This document shows, piece after piece, positions 1 through 6,846 of a stretch of 9,914 nt of DNA. A model generated the notes under the pieces. The model did no database searches. It saw nothing but the letters and a program-made list of their open reading frames with translations, and had not been told where the DNA came from. The DNA is from Alphaproteobacteria bacterium (lineage in GTDB: Bacteria > Pseudomonadota > Alphaproteobacteria > UBA6615), in contig JABDJY010000146.1 of NCBI GenBank assembly GCA_013003285.1, positions 1 through 9,914 on the forward strand, in the 5' to 3' direction. The translations under genes were made by a program, and so were the position numbers. Position 1 is the first letter of the stretch, and each line of letters opens with the position of its first letter.

Positions 1-2
1 CC

Positions 3-671
3 CATCACCATGCCGACCACACGTTGGGGCTCAACTGGTTTCCGCGCCATATCCCGGTCATCGCCCACCGCTTTATGCGCGAACGGATGATCGAGACCGG
101 CCTCGATCTGGCCCATTACCGGCGGGTCAATCCCGAACATGCCCAACATCTGCGCGGGCTCAAACAGCACCTCCCGACCCAGACCTACGAGGGTTCGATG
201 ACGCTCTATCTGGGTAAACGGCGGGTCGAACTGCACAATCTCGGGCACACCCACTCCAAGGGCGACACCATGGTGTATCTGCCCCAGGAGAAGATCCTCT
301 ATTCCGGCGATTTCTGCTTCAACTTCGTCACCCCGGCCACCTTCGACGCCCATATCGGCAACTGGATCAAGAAGGCCCGGCTGGTGTTAAAAACCTTTCC
401 GCTGAAGACCGTGGTTCCCGGCCATGGCCCGGTCAGCGACCGCCGGGTGCTGGAAGACATGGCCGACTATCTAAGTCTGGTCCAGCGCGGCGCGCGCAAG
501 CAGTTCAAGGCCGGCACGCCGGCCAAGCGGGCAGCGAAAGAAATTAATCTGGGCGTTTATGAGGAATGGATGAAACCCGACCGGGTCGAGCAGGCCGTGA
601 TGAAGCTCTACAACGAATTCCGCGGCCAAGCCAACAAAGGCATCTCGCTGGATGCGGCTAAAGGCGGGTAA
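3..671 (+). CDS. MBL-fold metallo-hydrolase, 3' part (5' end outside window)
   Basis: Metal-dependent hydrolase of the metallo-beta-lactamase superfamily. The frame is already open at the window edge, and its first six codons read H-H-H-A-D-H, the HxHxDH zinc-binding motif; the gene therefore begins upstream and the TTG at base 24 is not the start. Counting from base 3, the other expected ligands are all visible: H84 in LGHTHSKGDT, D103 in YSGDF and H141 in VPGHGPV, so both metal sites look intact. After the catalytic core comes a basic helical C-terminal tail of roughly 70 residues. No signal peptide can be judged because the N-terminus is missing. It converges on the deaminase gene with only 27 bp between the stop codons. 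The superfamily covers lactamases, glyoxalase II, lactonases and others, so the substrate is not assignable; the fold is certain. Confidence 0.93.
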   Translation, partial: HHHADHTLGLNWFPRHIPVIAHRFMRERMIETGLDLAHYRRVNPEHAQHLRGLKQHLPTQTYEGSMTLYLGKRRVELHNLGHTHSKGDTMVYLPQEKILYSGDFCFNFVTPATFDAHIGNWIKKARLVLKTFPLKTVVPGHGPVSDRRVLEDMADYLSLVQRGARKQFKAGTPAKRAAKEINLGVYEEWMKPDRVEQAVMKLYNEFRGQANKGISLDAAKGG

Positions 672-698
672 CGGTTTTCCTGCCGCTCTTCGCTCTTA

Positions 699-1181
699 TC
701 AACCGCAAAGACGCGGGGCACCACCGGCCTCAATACCGCGACCAAAGTGGAAGCCATCGATACCAGCCCAGAACGCCGCCACTTCGCACATGGGGCACGG
801 TCGCGACGACGAATAAAGCGTCGCACCTCGCAATCCCGACCGGCCAACCCGCCGCGCGGCATCGCGGATCGCCGACATTTCGGCGTGCGCGGTTGGGTCA
901 CCGTCGAGCACCACCAGGCTCTGGGACTGGCCGATAATCTTGCCGTCTTTGACCACGGCGGCGCCATAGGCCTGATCACCGCGATCGACAGCTTGCCGGC
1001 GTAGTTCGAAGGCACGTTCAATATAGGCCTCGGGAGTCGCACGATCCGGTTGGACAAAATCGTCTGAACCGCTTGTTGCATGTACAACCGGCGCTCGCAC
1101 CTGGATGAACGCGGCGGCGAACGTGCCAGCCGCTAAAAATAGCCGCCGCCTCGACAATCCGGCGGCCAGATTTTTCTTCAT
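699..1181 (-). CDS. Tat-exported nucleoside/base deaminase (cytidine-guanine deaminase fold)
   Basis: A 160-residue zinc deaminase of the CDA superfamily (cytidine, guanine and tRNA-adenosine deaminase relatives). The zinc signature is complete: H99-A100-E101, with E101 as the expected proton shuttle, and P128-C129-P-M-C132. A strand typical of the fold (YGAAVVKDGKIIG) lies near residues 72-84. The N-terminus is a convincing Tat signal: basic start, SRRRLFL at 10-16, hydrophobic stretch to about 27, possible cleavage after A35 (VHA). I chose the ATG at 1181 because it begins this signal and has a GGAG ribosome site 8 nt upstream; a longer ORF to 1292 would overlap the amidase end and bury the Tat motif. 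The start lies 40 nt after the amidase stop, so the two are likely one operon. The C-terminus is short. Hydrolytic deamination in the periplasm is inferred; the substrate is unknown. Confidence 0.85.
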   Translation of the reverse strand: MKKNLAAGLSRRRLFLAAGTFAAAFIQVRAPVVHATSGSDDFVQPDRATPEAYIERAFELRRQAVDRGDQAYGAAVVKDGKIIGQSQSLVVLDGDPTAHAEMSAIRDAARRVGRSGLRGATLYSSSRPCPMCEVAAFWAGIDGFHFGRGIEAGGAPRLCG

Positions 1182-1189
1182 GGCGGTTA

Positions 1190-1193
1190 CTCC
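1190..1193 (-). promoter_or_regulatory. Ribosome binding site that fixes the deaminase start
   Basis: Read on the minus strand, GGAG lies 8 nt before the ATG at 1181. It supports the start at the Tat signal peptide over the longer frame beginning at 1292. Confidence 0.6.
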
Positions 1194-1221
1194 ATTTTGG
1201 CAAAGAATTTTTGCCAACACC

Positions 1222-2571
1222 TCACCCAAACGCCCCTTCCACCCAGGCGGCTTGCGCAAACAGGCGGGCATCCTCGCCGTGGAAACCGACAAGTTGGAGA
1301 CCCAGCGGCATGTCGTGGGCGGCCATGAGCGGCAGGGTCAGCGACGGGGCGCCGGCGCAGGTCGCGGGCGAGCAGGTCACCGGGTTACCGATATTCTCCA
1401 GACCCACCGGCGCCACCTCCGGCGCGGTCAGGCCCACGATACCGTCGATACTGTCGCGCGCGCCCAGCAGGCGCTCGCGCAGGGCGGCCTTAAATTCCAG
1501 GGCGGTGTGATATTCGGCCAGGGTGATCTCGTGGGCGCGGGCCAGCGCCTTGCCGATTCGCGGATGGTGGGTGTGGCCCGCCGCCTCATATTCGAAAAAC
1601 GGCCAGCGCATTTCAAACGCGGCGATCTCGGCGATGCACCAGTCGGCGCGGGCGAAATCGTCTTCCAGCGCCTGCAGCGCCGGTGCGCTTGCGGGCTCGA
1701 CGATCTCAACCCCGGCGTTGGACAGTCGGTTGAGCGCCGCTTCGAAGGCGGCCTTCACGTCTGCATCGGCCAAATGCCAGCCCGGCGTATACATGCGCAT
1801 GAGCCGCGCCGGTCTTTCGCCGGCCGGTAGGAATTCCGGCCCGACAATACCGTGGGAGCCGGGTACCGGCCCGGCCTCGTTCGACAAAAACCGCAGCACC
1901 GCCCAGGCATCGGCCAGGGAGGCGGCGTGGGCGCCCACATGTTCGCCCGACGGAGAGAAGGGATGAATGCCGGCCTGACGGATCGCGCCATAGGTCGGCT
2001 TGACCCCGACCTGGCCGCAATAGCTCGCCGGGCGCATCACCGACGACATGAGCTGGGTGCCGATGGCCACCGGCAACATGCCGGCGCCGACCGCGGCCGC
2101 CGAGCCGCTCGATGAGGTGCCGGGGGTGCGCGTCGGATCGAACGGGTTGCACGTCGCCATGATGTTGCCATAGGCGAATTCGGTGCTCGCGGTCTTACCG
2201 ACGATGACCGCGCCACCCCGGCGCAAGGCGGCGGTGAGCGGCGCGTCGCGGCCGGTCTCGTTTCCCTCAAAAATCGGACTGCCGCATTGGGTCGGCATGT
2301 CGGCGGTCTCGATGATGTCCTTCAGGCCAATCGGCAGACCGTCGACCGGCGAGAGCGGATTTCCCGCCGCATAGCGCGCGCTGGCCGCATCGGCGGCGGC
2401 GCGGGCGCCGTCCAGGTTCAAGGTCACGAAGGCCTGGACTTCCGGCTCGCGCGCCTCGATCACCGCGATGCAACGTTCGAGCAGATCGCGCGGCGTGTCG
2501 TCGCCGGCCCGGAACGCCGGTACTTGTTCGAGGAAACCTGGCGACAGGGGAATTGCGGGATCGTAAGGCAT
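1222..2571 (-). CDS. Amidase signature family hydrolase with altered oxyanion-loop sequence
   Basis: A 449-residue enzyme of the amidase signature family, which cleaves amides with a Ser-cisSer-Lys triad; this is a normal full length. The residues fit: K84 in GLKD, cis-Ser S153 in GTSSSGSAAAV, and nucleophile S177, 24 residues after the cis-Ser as in known members. The loop before the nucleophile reads GTQLMSS, where the paralogue at 5432-6730 has GTQTGSS and the family usually has T-G-G-S; the oxyanion-hole glycine is replaced by Met175. The C-terminal substrate region (about 255-420) shares little with the paralogue. The start is the first Met in the frame; its ribosome site is weak. No signal peptide, so cytoplasmic. 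It is divergent from the dehydrogenase gene and precedes the deaminase. It is not GatA-like enough to call a tRNA amidotransferase subunit; substrate unknown. Confidence 0.92.
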   Translation of the reverse strand: MPYDPAIPLSPGFLEQVPAFRAGDDTPRDLLERCIAVIEAREPEVQAFVTLNLDGARAAADAASARYAAGNPLSPVDGLPIGLKDIIETADMPTQCGSPIFEGNETGRDAPLTAALRRGGAVIVGKTASTEFAYGNIMATCNPFDPTRTPGTSSSGSAAAVGAGMLPVAIGTQLMSSVMRPASYCGQVGVKPTYGAIRQAGIHPFSPSGEHVGAHAASLADAWAVLRFLSNEAGPVPGSHGIVGPEFLPAGERPARLMRMYTPGWHLADADVKAAFEAALNRLSNAGVEIVEPASAPALQALEDDFARADWCIAEIAAFEMRWPFFEYEAAGHTHHPRIGKALARAHEITLAEYHTALEFKAALRERLLGARDSIDGIVGLTAPEVAPVGLENIGNPVTCSPATCAGAPSLTLPLMAAHDMPLGLQLVGFHGEDARLFAQAAWVEGAFG

Positions 2572-2594
2572 GGCGGCACCGTTTGAGGGTTTGT

Positions 2595-2631
2595 GATTAT
2601 CGTCATGTTAATCGAAGAGCCGGGGCCCGGC
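2595..2631. promoter_or_regulatory. Candidate operator region between divergent amidase and dehydrogenase genes
   Basis: The 136-bp divergent spacer holds two dyads. GATTA-N9-TAATC at 2595-2613 fits the T-N11-A pattern of LysR-type regulator sites, and GCCGG-GGC-CCGGC is at 2619-2631. No convincing sigma70 -35/-10 pair was found, and no LysR gene is in the window. Such short dyads can arise by chance, so this is only a candidate. Confidence 0.22.
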
Positions 2632-2694
2632 ATAGGGCGGCTTGGTCGCACCGAGATGACACGCTAGGTTTAGGCCCAACAAATAAACACCCCC

Positions 2695-2700
2695 GGAGGA
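2695..2700 (+). promoter_or_regulatory. Strong Shine-Dalgarno of the Ldh2 dehydrogenase
   Basis: GGAGGA, 7 nt before the ATG at 2708, is the best ribosome site in the window and fixes the start of the dehydrogenase. It suggests this gene is translated more strongly than its neighbours, whose sites are weaker. Confidence 0.75.
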
Positions 2701-2707
2701 ACCCGCC

Positions 2708-3802
2708 ATGCCCGATACCCACGCCGTCTCATCGGAATTTCCCGTCGACGAGAACGCCATCCGCGTTCCCTACGACCGGCTGAAAGATTTCATGACCCAG
2801 ATCTTCCAGGCGGTCGGATTGCCCGATGGCGACGCCGAAGGGCTGGCCCGCGCCATGGCCGACGGCGATTTGCTGGGCAAGGACAGTCATGGCTGCATCC
2901 GGGTGCCCATGTATGTCGGCCGTATCAAGGGCGGCGCCATCAACAAGACGCCCCATATCCGCGTCGAAAAACAGACCCCGGCCATGGCCATCGTCAATGG
3001 CGACAATGGCATGGGCCATCTGGTAGCGCGCTATTCCATGGAACTGGCGATGGATATGGCGGCGAAGAGCGGCGTCGCCTGGATCGGCCTGCAGCATTCC
3101 AACCACGCCGGCGCCGCAGCGGTCTATGCCTCGATGGCGCTCGAGCGCGACCAGATCGGCATCATCGCCTGCGTCGGCAGCGCCAACCACGCCGCGCCCT
3201 ATGGCGGCAGCGATATACTGGTTGGCACCAATCCGATCGCCGTCGCCATCCCGGCGCTGGAAGAGCCGCCCGTCGTGATCGACATGGCGACGACCAATTC
3301 CTCGCTCGGCAAGATCATGGTCAAGGCGATGCACGGCGAGGCGATGCCCGAGGGCTGGGTGATCGACGCCGCCGGCAAGGCGATCACCGATTCGGCCCTG
3401 GCCGATGACGGTATCTTGACCCATATCGGCGGCGCCAAGGGGTTCGGCCTTTCCATGGTGATCGGCTTCCTGGCCGGCACGCTCAACAATGCGGCCTTCG
3501 GCTCCGACGTCATCCATATCGGCGAGGACCCTCACAGCGAGACCAATACCGGCCAGTTCATCATGGCCATCGACATCGCCCATTTCCTCGATCCCGCGCT
3601 GTTCAAGGCCAATGTGGACCGCATCTCGCGCGAGATGACCGGCTCGGCCAAGCTGCCCGGGGTCGACGAGATTCGCATGCCCGGCACCAATAGCTGGCGG
3701 GTTCACCAGGATCGCAAGGCCAACGGCATCCCCATCACAGCACCCCTATTGGCAAAGCTAAACGCCGCGGCCGACGAGGTCGGCGTGCCGCATTTGGTGT
3801 GA
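2708..3802 (+). CDS. Malate/L-lactate dehydrogenase (Ldh2) family NAD(P)-dependent oxidoreductase
   Basis: A 364-residue cytoplasmic oxidoreductase of the Ldh2 family, which oxidises 2-hydroxy acids (malate, lactate, sulfolactate, ureidoglycolate) with NAD(P); the family is unrelated to classical lactate dehydrogenases. Hallmarks in order: D59-S-H61-G, H130-S-N-H133-AG, GTNPIAVAIPA around 173-183, PPVVIDMATT at 187-196, PEGWVIDAAG at 214-223 and GGAKGFGLSM at 241-250. Conserved histidines in the first two motifs are the likely catalytic ones. Length is normal and the gene looks intact. The divergent amidase and the amidase at 5432 hint at nitrogen-compound catabolism, in which ureidoglycolate dehydrogenase (AllD) belongs to this family, but the specificity cannot be read from sequence. 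Its last 27 codons recur downstream at 4659-4746. Confidence 0.92.
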   Translation: MPDTHAVSSEFPVDENAIRVPYDRLKDFMTQIFQAVGLPDGDAEGLARAMADGDLLGKDSHGCIRVPMYVGRIKGGAINKTPHIRVEKQTPAMAIVNGDNGMGHLVARYSMELAMDMAAKSGVAWIGLQHSNHAGAAAVYASMALERDQIGIIACVGSANHAAPYGGSDILVGTNPIAVAIPALEEPPVVIDMATTNSSLGKIMVKAMHGEAMPEGWVIDAAGKAITDSALADDGILTHIGGAKGFGLSMVIGFLAGTLNNAAFGSDVIHIGEDPHSETNTGQFIMAIDIAHFLDPALFKANVDRISREMTGSAKLPGVDEIRMPGTNSWRVHQDRKANGIPITAPLLAKLNAAADEVGVPHLV

Positions 3803-3806
3803 GGGG
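3719..3806 (+). repeat. 88-bp direct repeat, copy 1 (3' end of the Ldh2 gene)
   Basis: This copy lies inside the functional dehydrogenase gene, covering its last 27 codons, the stop and four bases beyond. It matches 4659-4746 with five substitutions. It marks the left edge of a lower-GC insertion. Confidence 0.9.
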
Positions 3807-3812
3807 ATTAAC

Positions 3813-4637
3813 TCACCAGCCAAATGTCTCGAACGGTATCGCTCCCGACGATCGCAGTTGTGCAGCATATTTTTCAGCGTAGCTGTGAGCGAACTGCTCT
3901 CTTTCCTGGTGCGCGCGCGCAAAATAGGCCTTCTGGAGTTGTTTCCGCTCAGGGTCGTGAGGTGAGGCCTTAACAGCCAGCACGCGTGCCTTCCAATCGA
4001 CCCAATGGCCAACTTCATGGAGTAGCGTGCGAAACAAAATCGTGTTGCGTACTGACCATTCGGTCATCTTGATCGTCGTTCACCGGCGATCCCTGATAAT
4101 CCGATGACCGTCCTCGGACAGGCGAGCAAGTTCCTCATGATCATGTAGACTAAGCTTCCCCGACCAGCGATAACGCCCCATCAAGTCGATCGCTTCAAGC
4201 ATGATGCCCGGTCCTTTCCGAGGACCGAACCGGGCGTCAAAGACACACCGCCCCCACACTCCATTCATCAATTCTTGTTTACGAGTTGGTTGGCGCATTA
4301 CCAGCATTTTTAGGCCGGCAACGTCCTCGGCAGGCAATTGAGAAAGCACATGTAGAACGTCGCGCGGACTACAGCCGTAGGTACTGCCGGGACGCGCGGG
4401 CTCCTCCAAGAACGTCACGGTCTGGCCGAGCAGGTCCACTTCGGTCGCGGTGTGGCGACCGAGCCGTTCATAGAAATAGAACTCGTCGTGCCAAGAATTG
4501 GGCACGACCATTCTGTTTTGCTTGCGCCAACCGAAATCGGGAGTACCAATCTTCCGGTTGCGCCGCTCCGCACGGCGGCCAGCCTGCATGTTTCGATTTC
4601 CCACTACCAACTGTAGATCGCCCCTAAGCGTACGCAA
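3813..4637 (-). pseudogene. Broken HExxH metallopeptidase-like gene with in-frame TGA
   Basis: Two minus-strand ORFs (4637-4080, 185 aa, and 4067-3813, 84 aa) are in the same frame, separated only by a TGA at 4082-4080 and four sense codons. I read them as one gene of about 274 codons with a nonsense mutation; CGA (Arg) to TGA would explain it in one step. The downstream part has LLHEVGHWVDW, a zinc HExxH motif, at residues 207-211 of the joined protein, followed by EREQFAHSYAEKYA, which offers a possible third ligand. The upstream part is soluble and basic, with no signal peptide. The only starts are a TTG at 4637 or a later ATG, and the frame stays open to 4685 inside the repeat, so the 5' end was probably lost too. 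Family unknown to me; phage or genomic-island origin is possible. Independent use of the small ORF is an alternative. Confidence 0.62.
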
Positions 4638-4658
4638 GATCGTACACCATACTCCAGG

Positions 4659-4746
4659 GCCAACGGCGTCCCCATCACAGCGTCGCTATTGGCAAAGCTA
4701 AACGCCGTGGCCGACGAGGTCGGCGTGCCGCATTTGGTGTGAGGGG
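4659..4746 (+). repeat. 88-bp direct repeat, copy 2 (orphan 3' end of an Ldh2 gene)
   Basis: A second copy of the dehydrogenase 3' end without the rest of the gene. It still reads as 27 sense codons and a stop, ending in DEVGVPHLV; the five substitutions change three residues (I to V, P to S, A to V). The shared segment begins at the codons for A-N-G and ends just after the stop. The copies are 940 bp apart and flank the broken metallopeptidase gene, as expected from insertion at a gene 3' end or from a partial gene duplication. Confidence 0.9.
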
Positions 4747-4758
4747 GGAGATTGAACG

Positions 4759-5289
4759 CTAATCGCTGATCCAAATTCGCTCGAAACCATCGATCGCTTC
4801 GTTCCAGAAGAAGTAGGAATTCGCGCTTTCGAACACAAAAAAATCGATGGCGGGATTTTTCAAGTCAACAAACCTGCGCTCGCCCGGTTCGCACCCTGAA
4901 CCGTACCCCTTCTCACAGGCCGAAAGGTGGTGCCCCGGTGGAGCAAGGGCCAACCCCATACCTTGCGGTTGAAAGTCACTCATTTCAGTCCGACCAAGCT
5001 CGATAATTTCTCGGTCACTGCTCTTGGCATCCAGAAAGACAAAAAGCCCCCATTCACTGGCGTCTTTCTTAATAAGAATCCACGCCTCATCCAGCTTGCC
5101 GTCGCCATTAAAGTCTTCGCTAACAGTGTAGAACTCGCGCCCTTCTTGACGAAAATCTTTCCAGTCATAGAGGACATCGCTCTCATCGGGATACCGCCAT
5201 TCGTCAAAAAACGATGCGGCAAATGCGGGCGATGCCAATATCAGTAATCCGATAATGCCCCAGACCGACATTTTTCGCAGCGGTTTCAT
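4759..5289 (-). CDS. Small secreted protein with one DxNGDGxxD calcium-type loop
   Basis: A 176-residue protein I cannot assign to a named family. A Sec signal peptide is clear: MKPLRK, a hydrophobic core at about 9-20 and a probable cleavage after A24 (AFA). The mature part is acidic and aromatic-rich. D59-F-N61-G-D63-G-K-L-D67 matches the calcium loop of FG-GAP/VCBS-type repeats (DxNGDGxxD) better than a true EF-hand, which would need Glu at position 12. Two cysteines (C125, C133) could form a disulfide. It is likely periplasmic or extracellular. The start at 5289 is chosen for the full signal peptide; Met7 is an alternative, and neither has a good ribosome site. The gene has lower GC than the metabolic genes and lies next to the repeat-flanked insertion, suggesting acquired DNA. 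The role is unknown. Confidence 0.72.
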   Translation of the reverse strand: MKPLRKMSVWGIIGLLILASPAFAASFFDEWRYPDESDVLYDWKDFRQEGREFYTVSEDFNGDGKLDEAWILIKKDASEWGLFVFLDAKSSDREIIELGRTEMSDFQPQGMGLALAPPGHHLSACEKGYGSGCEPGERRFVDLKNPAIDFFVFESANSYFFWNEAIDGFERIWISD

Positions 5290-5290
5290 A

Positions 5291-5312
5291 ATCCCAATGC
5301 CGTGAATGGGAT
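5291..5312 (-). promoter_or_regulatory. Inverted repeat directly before the secreted-protein start
   Basis: ATCCCA and TGGGAT arms separated by 10 nt end one base before the ATG at 5289. In the transcript this could fold into a hairpin covering the only GGGA near the start, so it could limit translation. A protein-binding operator or chance are equally possible. Confidence 0.3.
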
Positions 5313-5420
5313 CACGTTGGACAATTCTTTCTCACTCTCTGGCGGTATAGTCATACTCTTCTCCGCATCAACATCGGCGTAAAGCTTTGTCCGTTTCTTA
5401 TCTATAAAATGTGACACCAA

Positions 5421-5425
5421 GAGGG
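5421..5425 (+). promoter_or_regulatory. Ribosome binding site that fixes the second amidase start
   Basis: GAGGG lies 6 nt before the ATG at 5432, favouring that ATG over the in-frame GTG at 5411, which would place this site inside the coding sequence. A TATAAA at 5403-5408 is a possible -10 element, but no good -35 lies at the right distance. Confidence 0.55.
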
Positions 5426-5431
5426 CACATC

Positions 5432-6730
5432 ATGCCAACCACCGATCTGAACCATCTTTCCGCTAGCGCCATCGCACGCAAAATCGCTGCCGGCGAGACG
5501 ACCGCCGTCGCTGTCGTCGAGGCTTGTCTGGCGCGGATCGACGAGCGCGAGGAGACACTACGCGCTTGGGCCTTCATCGACCCGGAGTTGGCGTTGGCGC
5601 AGGCGCGGGCGTGCGATAAGGCCCCGGCGACGGGTCCGCTGCACGGGGTACCGCTCGGCGTCAAAGACATTATCGACACCGCCGACATGCCCACCGCCAT
5701 GGGCTCGCCGATCTATGCCGGCCGCCGCCCCCCCACCGACGCCGCCTGCGTCGCGCTGACCCGGGCCGCCGGTGCGATCATGTTGGGCAAGACCGTGACC
5801 ACCGAATTCGCCGGCAGTTTCCCCGGCCCCACCACCAACCCCTATGACGCCACGCGCAGCCCCGGCGGATCGTCGAGCGGTTCGGCCGCCGCCGTGGCCG
5901 ACCTTATGGCGCCCGCCGCCTTCGGCACCCAGACCGGCAGCTCGATCCTGCGGCCGTCATCCTATTGCGGCGTCATCGGCTATAAACCCACCTTCGGCAC
6001 CTATAATATCGCCGGCATCAAGGCCGCCGCCCAGAGCCTCGATACGCTGGGGCTGCATGTGCGCGATCTCGACGACATTCAGTTGCTGACATCGGTTCTG
6101 GTCAACCGCCCCCTTAAACCACTGGACGCGCCGGGATCCGCCCCGGCGATTGGCGTGTGTCGCACCCCCCTATGGGACATCGCCCTGCCGGAGACCCAGG
6201 CCGCGCTGGAAGATGCCGCGTCGCGGTTGGCCCAGGCCGGCGCGAACGTGCCGGAGGTCACCGCGCCCGCCTGCTTCGACGGGTTAGAGGATGCCCGCAT
6301 CGCCATCAACTGTTACGAGCGCAGCCGCCATATGGTCTACGAATGGCGCGACCATCGCGAGGCCCTGAGCGGCATGTTCCAGACCGTCATGCAGACCGGG
6401 CTGGACATGGACTATGGTGATTACGTCGCGGCCATGCGCCAGACCGAGGATTGCCGCCAAGCTGCAAGCGCCATGTTCGACGGCCTCGACATTCTGTTGG
6501 CGCCCTGCGTCGATGGCGAAGCGCCCGAGGGTTTGGCCTATTCCGGCAACCCCCGCCTGCCGGGGCTATGGACGGCGATCCGACTGCCGGCGATCAGCCT
6601 GCCGACCCATACCGGGCCCAACGGATTGCCGGTGGGTGTCCAGCTTATCGGCCGCTACCGCGACGATGACCGCTTGCTCAGTGTCGCCAAATGGGTTTTG
6701 GAGAAACTCGGCTCCCCGACATTGAACTAG
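5432..6730 (+). CDS. Amidase signature family hydrolase
   Basis: A 432-residue amidase signature enzyme, paralogous to the one at 1222-2571; both share long blocks around the lysine (DII-TADMPT, GSPI) and the nucleophile (GTQ...RP-SYCG). The triad is intact: K78 in GVKD, cis-Ser S147 in PGGSSSGSAAAV, and nucleophile S171 in GTQTGSSILRP. Unlike its paralogue it keeps Thr-Gly before the serine pair, so it is the more orthodox enzyme. No signal peptide or membrane segment; cytoplasmic amide hydrolysis is the expected reaction, substrate unknown. The C-terminal half (LLAPCVDGEAPEGL, then LPVGVQLIG) carries the usual family ending. It is divergent from the secreted-protein gene and followed by a 365-bp non-coding stretch, so it is probably transcribed alone. 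A short stretch at 6140-6159 recurs downstream near 6842-6861. Confidence 0.93.
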   Translation: MPTTDLNHLSASAIARKIAAGETTAVAVVEACLARIDEREETLRAWAFIDPELALAQARACDKAPATGPLHGVPLGVKDIIDTADMPTAMGSPIYAGRRPPTDAACVALTRAAGAIMLGKTVTTEFAGSFPGPTTNPYDATRSPGGSSSGSAAAVADLMAPAAFGTQTGSSILRPSSYCGVIGYKPTFGTYNIAGIKAAAQSLDTLGLHVRDLDDIQLLTSVLVNRPLKPLDAPGSAPAIGVCRTPLWDIALPETQAALEDAASRLAQAGANVPEVTAPACFDGLEDARIAINCYERSRHMVYEWRDHREALSGMFQTVMQTGLDMDYGDYVAAMRQTEDCRQAASAMFDGLDILLAPCVDGEAPEGLAYSGNPRLPGLWTAIRLPAISLPTHTGPNGLPVGVQLIGRYRDDDRLLSVAKWVLEKLGSPTLN

Positions 6731-6846
6731 CCCGATACGGTACTACAATACCGTGTAAATGACACAAAGAAGGACCAATATTTTGTGTAACTACTTGTCA
6801 TACTAAATACTGGTTGCAATAGTCATCAAAGGCTGTCACGAGCCCC

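Noticed and set aside
1105..1830. 241-codon plus-strand frame opposite the deaminase and first amidase
   Set aside because: It spans two supported minus-strand genes and their spacer and shows no recognisable domain.
2729..3706. Long 325-codon minus-strand frame opposite the Ldh2 gene
   Set aside because: It is the antisense shadow of a well-supported GC-rich gene; composition is typical of such shadows and no domain is visible.
3799..3816. GTGAG-N8-CTCAC hairpin between the convergent dehydrogenase and metallopeptidase gene ends
   Set aside because: Five base pairs with a long loop and no T-run on either side; too weak to call a terminator.
6737..6754. ACGGTA-N6-TACCGT hairpin after the second amidase as a terminator
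   Set aside because: The stem is only 6 bp and no T-run follows, so it does not meet the form of an intrinsic terminator.
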